Both the position numbers and the translations under genes were made by a program. A model generated the notes under the pieces. It worked only from the letters and a program-made list of their open reading frames with translations, did no database searches and was not told where the DNA came from. Source: Chitinophaga rhizosphaerae (lineage in GTDB: Bacteria > Bacteroidota > Bacteroidia > Chitinophagales > Chitinophagaceae). Taken from it: a stretch of DNA of 64,000 nucleotides. The stretch is taken from the NCBI RefSeq assembly GCF_003958645.1, contig NZ_RXLO01000003.1, forward strand, positions 186,001-250,000, in the 5' to 3' direction. Below are positions 8,854-17,649 of the stretch, in pieces. Within the stretch, counting starts at the first letter, position 1; every line of letters begins with the position of its first letter.

Positions 8854-10188
8854 ATGCAGCAATTATGGGGTACCCGTAATTCCAATAACCTGCGCATCGC
8901 GCTGGATTCCCTCGTGGCCAACCGGCTGCGGTCGTTCCTCACCGCGCTGGGCATCATCTTCGGCGTTGGCGCCGTGATCGCCATGCTCGCCATCGGCCGC
9001 GGCGCCAAGGAAGAGATCATGAACCAGATGAAACTGGTCGGGGTCAATAATATCGTCATCAAGCCCGTCACCGAAAAAAAGGAAGAAGAAGAGAAGGAAG
9101 GGACGGAACAGAAAAAGCCCGCCGGACAGGAAAAGAAGCAGAAGTTCTCCAAAGGCCTCAGCCTGGCCGATGCGCATTCCATTCTGAAAATGGTGCCCAC
9201 CGTAGAATCCATCAGCGCAGAGATGATCCTCGACCAGGACATTATCTACAAAAGCAAAAGCAAAAAACTGAAAACCGTGGGCGTAGAGCCGTCGTTTTTC
9301 GCCCTCAACAACATCGGGCTGGCCGAAGGCAAAATGTTCAACGAGCAGCAACTGGCCCGGGGCGAAGGCGTGTGTATCATCGGCGCAGGCGTGAAACGGA
9401 AGTTCTTTTTGTCGGAAGACCCGGTGGGCAAAGACATCAAGATCGGCCAGCAATGGCTCCGCGTGATCGGGGTGACCGACGAAAAGCTCATCAGCAGCGC
9501 CACGAAAGAAAACCTCGGTATCCGCGACTACAACATGGATGTCTACATCCCCATCCAGACGGCCGTGCTCCGCTACCGCAACCCCGCGTTCCGGATTTCG
9601 GATAACCGCTGGGAAAGAGACGATAATCCCCCGCCGGCGCACCAGCTCGACCAGCTCATCGTGAAAGTCCACGATCCGGAGCTGCTCACCGAATCGGCCG
9701 GCATCATCAGCCGGATGCTGAAACGGCGGCATTCCGACGTGGAAGATTTCGAAGTAACGATCCCCGAGCAGCTCCTGAAGCAACAGCAGAAAACAAAAGA
9801 CGTGTTCAATATCGTATTGAGCGCCATCGCGGGGATTTCGCTGCTGGTGGGCGGTATCGGCATCATGAACATCATGCTGGCGTCTGTACTGGAGCGGACC
9901 AAAGAGATCGGCATCCGCATGGCTTTGGGCGCGCAGAAGCGGGACATCGTCATGCAATTCCTCTTCGAAGCCGTGCTCATCAGTCTTTGCGGCGGCATCA
10001 TCGGCATTCTGCTCGGTGTGGCCGGAGCTTATTTTGTGGACAAGGTGGCCGATATCAAGACCATCATTTCCGCTATTTCCATCCTGTTATCCTTTGTGCT
10101 GGCATCGTCTGTAGGGTTGATCTTCGGGATCTCCCCCGCACGGAAGGCCGCCAACCAGAACCCAATTGAATGTTTACGCCATGCTTAA
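8854..10188 (+). CDS. MacB-like ABC transporter permease (FtsX domain), no ATPase domain
   Basis: 444-residue inner-membrane protein with the MacB layout but without the N-terminal ATP-binding domain. One membrane helix near residues 28-50 (LTALGIIFGVGAVIAMLAIG) precedes a large periplasmic domain, and three helices at the C-terminus (about 310-440) form the FtsX region with the conserved GGIGIMNIMLASVLERTKEIGIR-type block. Within the periplasmic domain, residues about 72-98 are an unusual run of Lys and Glu. It is probably a partner of the adaptor before it and the TolC-like protein after it. No ATPase gene lies next to it, so the energising subunit must be encoded elsewhere. Confidence 0.9.
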   Translation: MQQLWGTRNSNNLRIALDSLVANRLRSFLTALGIIFGVGAVIAMLAIGRGAKEEIMNQMKLVGVNNIVIKPVTEKKEEEEKEGTEQKKPAGQEKKQKFSKGLSLADAHSILKMVPTVESISAEMILDQDIIYKSKSKKLKTVGVEPSFFALNNIGLAEGKMFNEQQLARGEGVCIIGAGVKRKFFLSEDPVGKDIKIGQQWLRVIGVTDEKLISSATKENLGIRDYNMDVYIPIQTAVLRYRNPAFRISDNRWERDDNPPPAHQLDQLIVKVHDPELLTESAGIISRMLKRRHSDVEDFEVTIPEQLLKQQQKTKDVFNIVLSAIAGISLLVGGIGIMNIMLASVLERTKEIGIRMALGAQKRDIVMQFLFEAVLISLCGGIIGILLGVAGAYFVDKVADIKTIISAISILLSFVLASSVGLIFGISPARKAANQNPIECLRHA

Positions 10189-11650
10189 AAAACTGACCCT
10201 TTCCGCCGTGGTGGCGGCAGCCCTCATACCTGCGGCCCGCGCGCAGCAATCGTTGCACCTTAAAGACGTGATTTCCCTGGCGCAGCGCAACTCGCCCTCG
10301 TTCTACCGCGCGCAGAGCCGCGCCCTCAACTCGTTATACGCTTACCGGTATTTCAAATCGGGGCAGATGCCGCAGCTGGCGCTGAACTTCAACAACAGCA
10401 GCAGTTTGCTCGGTGAAACGGTGGAAGTGTTGCAGCCCGACGGGAAGATAGAATACATCCGGAGGAAGACCTCCAACACCTCGCTGGGGCTCGGTTTGCG
10501 CCAGAATGTTCCCTGGACCGGGGGCTCCTTCTCCGTCCGCTCGGACCTCAGCCGGTTCGATGTATTCGGCGACCTGTCGTCCCAGAACTACCTGGCCACG
10601 CCGTTTTCCATTAACTACAACCAGCCCTCTGTCGTGTACAACCCTTTCCGCTGGGAGCGCATGATCGCCCCCATCATGTACGACGAAAGCAAGCGGCAGT
10701 ATGTGGAAGACCTGGAGGTGGTGGGGCTCGACGGCGCTTCGTATTTCTTCGCCGCCCTCAACGCACAGGTGCAGGTGAAAATCTATCAACAGAATGTGGA
10801 CAATACGGACACCCTGTACAAAATTTCCAAAGGCCGGTTCGACCTGGGGAAGATCGCGGAGAACGAATTGCTGCAAATCGAACTGAGTTTGCTCAATGCC
10901 CGCAATACCCTCGAGCAGTCGACCCTCCAGAAAGAAATGGCGTACCAGGAACTGAAGCGGTTCCTCAACATGCCGAAAGACGCCGATATTTCCCTGGCGA
11001 TGCCAGACGCGGTGCCCCAGTTCGAGGTGCCGCTGGATAAGGCCGTGGCCGAAGCGTCGAGCAACCGGCAGAGCGTGCTGGAATTCCGCCGCCGGCGGCT
11101 GGAGGCCAACCGGGATGTGGCGGCAGCCAAAGCGTACAGCGGCTACGAATTCAACCTGCAGGCGCAGCTGGGTCAGCGGAATAACGACGAAAAGCTGCGG
11201 AAAGCCTATTCCGGCGGAGAAGTGCAGCAGAACCTGAGCGTAGGCGTGGGTATCCCGATCATGGACTGGGGCCGCGCCCGGAACAGGGTCCGCCAGGCAA
11301 AGGCCAACCGCGACCTCATCGAGATAGACGTGCAGCAGGAAGAAAGGAAATTCGAACAGGAAGTGTACCTCCAAACCCAGCAGTTCAACATCCAGAAACG
11401 GGTGCTGTCCAGCGCCGCGAAGGCAGACACCATTGCCCGTTTGCGATACGAGATCACCAAGCAGCGGTACCTCATCGGGAAAATCAGCATCACCGACCTC
11501 AACCTCGCGCAGCAGGAAAAAGACCAGGCCACACAGTCGTACATCACCGCCCTGCGCAGCTTCTGGAACAATTATTATACCCTCCGCCGCCTGACGCTTT
11601 TCGATTTCGAGAAAAACGAAAAGATCAGGTACGAATACGACGAACCATAA
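10181..11650 (+). CDS. TolC-family outer-membrane efflux protein
   Basis: 489-residue outer-membrane channel protein. The start at ATG 10181 overlaps the permease stop by 8 bases and gives a clean signal peptide (MLKKLTLSAVVAAALIPAARA, cleavage before QQ); an in-frame ATG 15 bases upstream is less likely. Two long helical halves follow, with the repeated pattern of TolC proteins: an early LKDVISLAQRNSPSF segment and a late ITDLNLAQQEKDQATQSYI segment. It completes the adaptor-permease-channel set and is followed by a strong terminator, so the operon ends here. Substrate not predictable. Confidence 0.92.
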   Translation: MLKKLTLSAVVAAALIPAARAQQSLHLKDVISLAQRNSPSFYRAQSRALNSLYAYRYFKSGQMPQLALNFNNSSSLLGETVEVLQPDGKIEYIRRKTSNTSLGLGLRQNVPWTGGSFSVRSDLSRFDVFGDLSSQNYLATPFSINYNQPSVVYNPFRWERMIAPIMYDESKRQYVEDLEVVGLDGASYFFAALNAQVQVKIYQQNVDNTDTLYKISKGRFDLGKIAENELLQIELSLLNARNTLEQSTLQKEMAYQELKRFLNMPKDADISLAMPDAVPQFEVPLDKAVAEASSNRQSVLEFRRRRLEANRDVAAAKAYSGYEFNLQAQLGQRNNDEKLRKAYSGGEVQQNLSVGVGIPIMDWGRARNRVRQAKANRDLIEIDVQQEERKFEQEVYLQTQQFNIQKRVLSSAAKADTIARLRYEITKQRYLIGKISITDLNLAQQEKDQATQSYITALRSFWNNYYTLRRLTLFDFEKNEKIRYEYDEP

Positions 11651-11672
11651 AACGGAGCCATATACCAGACGG

Positions 11673-11710
11673 TGCCGGGTTTTCTCCTTTGAAAATCCGG
11701 CATTATTTTT
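11673..11710 (+). terminator. Terminator of the exporter operon
   Basis: 12-bp stem (TGCCGGGTTTTC / GAAAATCCGGCA, one G-U pair, loop of six) followed by TTATTTTTT, starting 22 bases after the TolC-like stop codon. Confidence 0.92.
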
Positions 11711-11725
11711 TCTGTAAGGGAGGAT

Positions 11726-12355
11726 ATGCGTCCCAATTGGATTATGATCGCCGTATTATCCGTGCTCGTGGTGGCGTTCGGGATTAAATCCTGCGCCGAC
11801 CAGAACCGCGCCCGCAAACTGCTGCGGGTGAATGCGGGCCTGATCCGTGAAAACCAGGAATTGAAAGACAGGCTTACCCTCAGCAACCGCACCACCCAGC
11901 AGATCGCCGACCGGAAAGACATGCAGCTGCAAATGCAGGCCACTTTCGTGGACCGGCGCGAATATTTCCGCCGGAACTGGAAGCAGTACATCACTTTACA
12001 TACCGGAGATTACAAAACCGGCTTCCTGGGCGGCATCCGCAACCTGGAAATCACGCTCCGCAACCAGACGGAATTCCCGCTGGACAATGCCGTGGTGATC
12101 GTGGAGTACCTCCGCGGGAACGGCGCCGTCTTCAAATCCGAGCCATACACCATTCATAATATCCCCGAAAAAGGGAGCCGCACTATCCAGGCCAGCAATT
12201 CCCGGAAAGGGACGAAGGTGAACATCCGGCTGATGAGCGTCACGAGCCAGCCCATGAACTTCTGCTGGTCGGCCGGCAAGCGGGTGGTCCCGGGGGATGA
12301 AGACCCCTGGGCCTGCGTTCCCAGGGCCAAACCGGCGGATTCCCTCGCCCGGTAG
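11726..12355 (+). CDS. Membrane-anchored hypothetical protein
   Basis: 209-residue protein that I do not recognise. It starts with one hydrophobic helix (residues 6-20, IMIAVLSVLVVAFGI), then a short heptad-like stretch (about 28-55) that may form a coiled coil, and a C-terminal domain with alternating hydrophobic residues (LEITLRNQTEFPLDNAVVIVEYL) that looks like an FxLYD or immunoglobulin-like beta-sandwich exposed outside the inner membrane. A GGAGG lies only two bases before the ATG, closer than ideal. It sits alone between the exporter terminator and the ECF sigma gene. No function can be assigned. Confidence 0.7.
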   Translation: MRPNWIMIAVLSVLVVAFGIKSCADQNRARKLLRVNAGLIRENQELKDRLTLSNRTTQQIADRKDMQLQMQATFVDRREYFRRNWKQYITLHTGDYKTGFLGGIRNLEITLRNQTEFPLDNAVVIVEYLRGNGAVFKSEPYTIHNIPEKGSRTIQASNSRKGTKVNIRLMSVTSQPMNFCWSAGKRVVPGDEDPWACVPRAKPADSLAR

Positions 12356-12422
12356 CGCCAAATGCCCTATATTTATGGCCCGGCGGTCCCCGCTTCGGCA
12401 TCCGGGCTAAGCCGCATCAGAC

Positions 12423-12995
12423 ATGGAGGAGCATATCAACTGGGAAGGAGTCATCGCCGGCGACGTACCGTCGCACACCGCGCTCTATAACCTTTATTTC
12501 GACCGACTTTTCAACTACGGCCGCAAGCTCACGGCCGACGAATCCCTCATTGAAGATACCATCCAGGAAACGTTCGTCCGCCTCTGGGCCGACCGCCAGA
12601 AACTGCCGCCCGCCGCCGCCTGGAACGGATACATCTTCCGCATGTTCCGCAACGCCCTCTTCCGTCATTTCCGCGACGCCGAGCGCCACCGCCTCAGCCC
12701 GGATGAGCTGGAAGCCCGCCTTCCCGAATTCAATGCCGATCACATCCTGCTGGCCCGCGAAAGCGACGCCGCCATGCAGGCCCGCCTTCGCAAAGCGATC
12801 GGCGCCCTCAGTGCCCGCCAGCGCGAAGCCATTTTCCTCCGATTCTATGAAAACCTGTCCTACGACGAAATCGCCGCCGTGATGGACATCTCCGTCAAAG
12901 CATCCTATAAACTGATGGCCCGCGCGCTCAACGAGATGCGGGAGGCCATGGGAGTGTCTTTGGTGGCATTACTCTTCCTCCTGAGGCCCTGCTGA
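12423..12995 (+). CDS. ECF-subfamily RNA polymerase sigma factor (FecI-like)
   Basis: 190-residue sigma-70 of the extracytoplasmic function group. Region 2 lies at about residues 18-90, with the DTIQETFVRLWADR motif that contacts core polymerase, and region 4 at about 128-180, with an HTH built around LSARQREAIFLRFYENLSYDEIAAVMDIS. The FecR anti-sigma regulator follows 57 bases downstream, and the next gene encodes a SusC with an STN domain, the set used in trans-envelope signalling. It therefore probably directs transcription of the SusC/SusD operon. The final residues are hydrophobic (VALLFLLRPC), unusual but seen in several Bacteroidota ECF sigmas. Confidence 0.95.
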   Translation: MEEHINWEGVIAGDVPSHTALYNLYFDRLFNYGRKLTADESLIEDTIQETFVRLWADRQKLPPAAAWNGYIFRMFRNALFRHFRDAERHRLSPDELEARLPEFNADHILLARESDAAMQARLRKAIGALSARQREAIFLRFYENLSYDEIAAVMDISVKASYKLMARALNEMREAMGVSLVALLFLLRPC

Positions 12996-13051
12996 AATTT
13001 TTTTTCATTTCCGTGGGGTAATATTTGCCCGACCGGGATCATTTAGTTTGT

Positions 13052-14074
13052 ATGATGCATCGATCCGAAGCAGAAAGGAACCCGTCTACCGTAGACGAAC
13101 TGTTGGCCGACACGCGATTCCAGGATTGGGTGTTGCGGGGAAGCGCTGCGCCCGACGCCTACTGGACGGCCTGGCTGGATCGCCATCCCGGCGGGAAAGA
13201 CATGCTCGCTAGGGCCCGCGAAGTGCTGCTGTCCATCCGTTTCGCCGAGCACCGACCCCATCCTTTGCGGAAAGCCGCGGCCCGGGAATCGTACCTGGCC
13301 GGATTGGCGGTTGCCATGGAAAAGGAGCGCAGGGCCCGCGTGGTACGGTTGTTCCGCCGCGCCGCGGCTGCTGCAGCGGTACTGTTGCTGGTGAGCACGG
13401 GATGGTACGCCTGGCGGAACCTCCGGGCCGAAGAGTACGCTACCGCCTACGGCGAGATCCGCCGGCTGACGTTGCCCGATCATACCGAAGTGGTACTGCA
13501 GGCCAATTCCAGGCTTCGCGTCGCCGGAAAGTGGCAGTACGGTGGCGACAGGAAGGTACAGCTGGACGGGGAGGCCTTGTTCAAGGTGCCGCCCATCGCG
13601 CAGCACGGCAACCCCGCGCAACCGTTCACCGTTTCCGCCGGCAATGCTTTCATCACCGTGCTGGGCACAACTTTTAACGTCCGCCACCGCAGGCAGGCGC
13701 TGGAAGTAGTGCTGATAGACGGCAAGGTGCGGGTGGATGCAGGCGAAAAAAGCCGGGTGCTCATGCCCGGGGAAAAAGTCCGGTACGTGAAAGAACAGCA
13801 CGTCATGACCGTGGTCCAGGCAGATACGGCCGCCGTTGCCGCCTGGACGAAAGGCCAGCTGGTACTGCATCGCACCACGGCGGAAGAAGTGCTGCATTAC
13901 CTGGAAGATAATTATGGTTACACGGTCCGCCAGGCAGACAGCTCGCTGCTGAAAAAGGAACTGGAAGGCGAATTCGTACAGGGCAAACCGGAAGATATCC
14001 TCTTCCTGCTCTCCCAACTCCTCGACGCCGATATTACCGTCGATGGAAAAAATCTGGACTTGAAGAAAAGATAA
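13052..14074 (+). CDS. FecR-type anti-sigma regulator
   Basis: About 340 residues, starting at the ATG-ATG pair at 13052/13055; the longer frame would need a TTG start. A cytoplasmic N-terminal sigma-binding part (DELLADTRFQDWVLRG) is followed by one membrane helix (about 98-117, AAAAAVLLLVSTGWYAW), a FecR domain (LTLPDHTEVVLQANSRLRV and ITVLGTTFNVRHR) and a C-terminal DUF4974-like domain that ends ILFLLSQLLDADITVDGKNLDLKKR. It should hold the adjacent ECF sigma inactive until the SusC STN domain contacts its periplasmic part. The gene order sigma-FecR-SusC-SusD supports that circuit. Confidence 0.95.
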   Translation: MMHRSEAERNPSTVDELLADTRFQDWVLRGSAAPDAYWTAWLDRHPGGKDMLARAREVLLSIRFAEHRPHPLRKAAARESYLAGLAVAMEKERRARVVRLFRRAAAAAAVLLLVSTGWYAWRNLRAEEYATAYGEIRRLTLPDHTEVVLQANSRLRVAGKWQYGGDRKVQLDGEALFKVPPIAQHGNPAQPFTVSAGNAFITVLGTTFNVRHRRQALEVVLIDGKVRVDAGEKSRVLMPGEKVRYVKEQHVMTVVQADTAAVAAWTKGQLVLHRTTAEEVLHYLEDNYGYTVRQADSSLLKKELEGEFVQGKPEDILFLLSQLLDADITVDGKNLDLKKR

Positions 14075-14125
14075 ACGGGCAAGACGCCCTCAAATACCAA
14101 CCTTTAACATAACCAAAATCGAAGC

Positions 14126-17100
14126 ATGATGCACATGAGGGACAAGATCCGTCTGACGATGCTGAGTTTATTCGTATTGATCAGTCAGTCCGCCGTTGCG
14201 CAGCAGCAACGCAGCCAGCCACTGAGCGGCATTTTGAAAGAAGTGGGAAAAACGTACAACGTCCGCTTCGCCTATGAGTTTTCCATCCTGGAGAACAAGT
14301 CCAGCACGTTCGACCTCGCGGCGCACAGGCAGTTGCCGCTGGACGAATTGCTGAAACAGCTCCTGTATCCGCAGAAACTGGTTTTCATTTATGTGAAACG
14401 CGGGCATTACGCTATTGTGCCCGACAATCGCAGGGAACCAGCCGCTCCGGCCGGCAAAACCCAGCCAGCCGAACCAGCGTCTTACGATGTTAGCGGAACA
14501 GTAACGGGCGACGGCGGCGCCCCGGTAGTAGGCGCCACCATCAGCGTTCCGGGCACCACGCTCGGCGCCGTGACGGACGACGACGGGCAGTTCCGGCTCC
14601 GCCTGCCCATGCCCGTGGCGAAGCTTCATGTTTCCTGCCTGGGTTACCTGCCGCAGGACGTGCTTCCCGGTTACCGCGACCGCATCGCCATCGTGCTGCA
14701 AAGCAACGTGAAGATGCTGGAACAGGTGGAAGTGTCTACCGGTTACCAAACACTTCCGAAAGACCGGCAAACCGGGGCTTTCGGGCAACTGACGGCCAAA
14801 GACCTCCAGCAGAAGCCCGTCCCGAATATCATCGACCGCCTGGAAGGTATGGTGAGCGGTGTATTGGTGGATGTCCGGAATACAGACGCCATGCTGTCCG
14901 CATCCGGCAGTTCGCGCATCGGGATGAGCATCCGCGGACGCAACACCATCAGCAATCCCAGCACGTCGCCGCTGGTGGTGATCGACGGGTTTTCCACCGA
15001 ACTGGACCTCCGCGCCATCAATCCCGACGACATCGAACGGATCACTTTCCTGAAAGACGCCGCTGCCGCATCTATCTGGGGCGTTCGCGCGGCCAATGGC
15101 GTGGTGGTGATCGAAACCAGGAAAGGAAGCTATCACAAAGCGCCCATCGTCAACCTGTCTACCGTGCTGTCTGTCGCCGGCCGGCCGCGGCTTTCCTATC
15201 GCCCCATCCTCAATTCCACCGAATATCTCGATTTCGAACAGGAGATGATCGATAAAAAACAGCTGACCGATCCCCTCAGCCAGCGGAACCCTTTCATGAT
15301 CAGCGAAGGCATGGAGATCATGTTCCAGCAGCTGCGCGGAAAGATCACGCCGGCTGAAAAAGAAGCCGCGCTCGCACAACTCCGCGCCCGCGACTACAGC
15401 GATCAATATCAAAAATATTTCCTGCAGAACCCCGCCAACCAGCAGTATAACCTGTCGGTTTCCGGCGGCGAAAACGCTATCCGGTATTTTCTGTCCAGCT
15501 CCTACGCGAAGGAATTGCCCATTGCCAAAGGGAACTCGGCAGACCGGTGGACCGTCAACCTCCAGACTACCGCCAAATTCCTGAAACGCTTTACGCTCAC
15601 GGCGGGGCTCAATGCGGCCAGCGTGAAACAGGAGAATAACGGGTACGGACTGTCGCCCCTGACGCCGGGAAGCGGTACGGTATTGCCTTACGCGCGGTTC
15701 GTGGACGCAAACGGTCAACCTGTGAGGGAATCGCGGGCATTCTATTATTCGAAGCTCGACGAGCTGGAATCGAAGGGTTATCTGCCCTGGCGGTTTTCCT
15801 ATCTCGACGAAATGGCGAATATGGACAACGTGACCCGGGACCATACCTATCGTTTCAATGGCGCGCTCGACATCGACCTGATCAAGGGGCTCAAGGCCAC
15901 GATCATGGGGATGCAGGAAAAGGGGTTCGTGAAGACGCGGAATTACTATAACGAAGCGTCGTACACCGTTCGCAATACTATTAACAACGCCACTTCCATC
16001 CAGGCCGGAACGGGCAAGCTCGTGTACGGTATCCCGAAGGGCGCGATCCTCAATCAGCAGGACAATGAACTGAGCCACTACAACCTCCGCGGCCAGCTGA
16101 CCCTTAACCGCACGTTCGGCACCAGACATAGGGTAGACGCGGTGGCCGGATCTGAGATCCGCCAGTATCTCATGACCACTTTCTCCGACAGGAAATATGG
16201 TTTTAACGATCAGGACCTCACTTTCCAGGCGGTGAATTACGACCTGGAATATTTCACGGCCGTATACAGCAACCGCACGAAAGTAGCCGTTCCTTCTACA
16301 TTGACGTATGACCGTAACCGTTATCTGTCATACTATGGGAACGCCAGCTACACGTATGTTGGGAAATATACCTTGTCGGGAAGCGCGCGGCTCGACGATT
16401 CCAATCTTTTCGGCGCCAGCAGGAAATACCGCTCCACGCCGCTCTGGTCGGCAGGGATGGCCTGGAGAGTGAGCGAGGAAGCCTGGATGAAAAACAACTG
16501 GCTCGACAAACTCCAGCTCCGCGCCACCTACGGCCTGAACGGAAACGTAGACCGCAGCACGAGCCCTTACCTTATCGCCAATGTGCTCCGCGACAACATC
16601 AACGATCTTTCCTACGCCACGATCCGCAACCCGGAAAACCCTTATCTCCGCTGGGAGAAAACCGCCACGCTGAACATCGGTACCGATTTCGCGATGTGGG
16701 ACGGGAAGTTCGGCGGTTCGGTGGACGTATACTTCAAGAAAAATACAGACCTCCTTGGCCCCGCAACACTGAACCCCACATTGGGTTTCGGTACGGCGAC
16801 CATCAACACCGCCGCCATGAAAGGCCGCGGGGTGGACGTAACGCTTTTCGGCACGCTGATCGCGCAGCGGAACTGGGGATGGAACACGATGCTGACCTTT
16901 GCGTGGAACAAAAACGAAGTGACGTCGGCAGACCGCCAGCTCGATAACGTGTCGTATTACCTCAGCGGCCAGGCTATCAGGGGCAAGCCGATGAACTACC
17001 TGTACAGTTATCGTTTCGGTGGATTGGATAATGAAGGCCAGCCGCTGATTTACGACGACAAACATGCGCTCGTGAACACGACGGTGACGGTGACCAATCC

Positions 17101-17626
17101 TGCGGCGCTGGCGTACAGCGGGGTAACGGTGCCGCCGTATTTCGGCGGATGGACGAACACCTTCCATTGGAAAGGGCTCGAGCTGTCTTCGCTCATCACG
17201 TATAAACTGGGCCATGTGTTCCGCCGCACTTCGGCGGGGAACTACAGCAATTATATCTCGCAGAAGATCCTTCATGCCGATGTGTCCGAACGCTGGAAGA
17301 AGCCCGGCGACGAGCAGTTTACCGATGTTCCGGGGATTCCCGTGTTCAACGGGCGCAACAACCCGGCGCGTTACCTTTCCAGCGACAAGCTGATCGAAAG
17401 CGGCAGTCATGCCCGTTTGCGCGAGGTGACCCTCAGCTACAACGTGCCCGTTCCCGCATACGTGAAGAACGTATTGCGGACGCTGCAAGTGAGCGTGCAG
17501 GGCCGTAACCTCGCCCTGTGGACGAAAAACAAACAGGGCATCGATCCGGATTTCATTCCGTCGGACAACGCTACGGTGCTGCCGCCGGCGAAATCGTTCA
17601 TCTTCTCGCTGAGAGCAGGATTCTGA
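14126..17626 (+). CDS. SusC/RagA-type TonB-dependent receptor with STN signalling domain
   Basis: 1166-residue outer-membrane transporter. Order: signal peptide (about 1-25), STN/secretin-like signalling domain (about 40-105), a carboxypeptidase-regulatory-like beta-sandwich (about 120-195, with DVSGTVTGDGGAPVVGATISVPGT), the TonB plug (about 205-330) and a 22-strand beta-barrel ending in FSLRAGF, the aromatic C-terminus typical of SusC. The STN domain fits regulation through the FecR and ECF sigma encoded upstream. Together with the SusD lipoprotein encoded 23 bases later it should import a nutrient over the outer membrane. No polysaccharide-degrading enzyme is encoded in the operon, so a sugar substrate should not be assumed. 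Confidence 0.96.
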   Translation: MMHMRDKIRLTMLSLFVLISQSAVAQQQRSQPLSGILKEVGKTYNVRFAYEFSILENKSSTFDLAAHRQLPLDELLKQLLYPQKLVFIYVKRGHYAIVPDNRREPAAPAGKTQPAEPASYDVSGTVTGDGGAPVVGATISVPGTTLGAVTDDDGQFRLRLPMPVAKLHVSCLGYLPQDVLPGYRDRIAIVLQSNVKMLEQVEVSTGYQTLPKDRQTGAFGQLTAKDLQQKPVPNIIDRLEGMVSGVLVDVRNTDAMLSASGSSRIGMSIRGRNTISNPSTSPLVVIDGFSTELDLRAINPDDIERITFLKDAAAASIWGVRAANGVVVIETRKGSYHKAPIVNLSTVLSVAGRPRLSYRPILNSTEYLDFEQEMIDKKQLTDPLSQRNPFMISEGMEIMFQQLRGKITPAEKEAALAQLRARDYSDQYQKYFLQNPANQQYNLSVSGGENAIRYFLSSSYAKELPIAKGNSADRWTVNLQTTAKFLKRFTLTAGLNAASVKQENNGYGLSPLTPGSGTVLPYARFVDANGQPVRESRAFYYSKLDELESKGYLPWRFSYLDEMANMDNVTRDHTYRFNGALDIDLIKGLKATIMGMQEKGFVKTRNYYNEASYTVRNTINNATSIQAGTGKLVYGIPKGAILNQQDNELSHYNLRGQLTLNRTFGTRHRVDAVAGSEIRQYLMTTFSDRKYGFNDQDLTFQAVNYDLEYFTAVYSNRTKVAVPSTLTYDRNRYLSYYGNASYTYVGKYTLSGSARLDDSNLFGASRKYRSTPLWSAGMAWRVSEEAWMKNNWLDKLQLRATYGLNGNVDRSTSPYLIANVLRDNINDLSYATIRNPENPYLRWEKTATLNIGTDFAMWDGKFGGSVDVYFKKNTDLLGPATLNPTLGFGTATINTAAMKGRGVDVTLFGTLIAQRNWGWNTMLTFAWNKNEVTSADRQLDNVSYYLSGQAIRGKPMNYLYSYRFGGLDNEGQPLIYDDKHALVNTTVTVTNPAALAYSGVTVPPYFGGWTNTFHWKGLELSSLITYKLGHVFRRTSAGNYSNYISQKILHADVSERWKKPGDEQFTDVPGIPVFNGRNNPARYLSSDKLIESGSHARLREVTLSYNVPVPAYVKNVLRTLQVSVQGRNLALWTKNKQGIDPDFIPSDNATVLPPAKSFIFSLRAGF

Positions 17627-17649
17627 TGTAACCACAAAAAAGAAAGAAA

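Noticed and set aside
14168-16129. 653-codon minus-strand frame over SusC
   Set aside because: Shadow of the SusC gene, no recognisable motif or start context.
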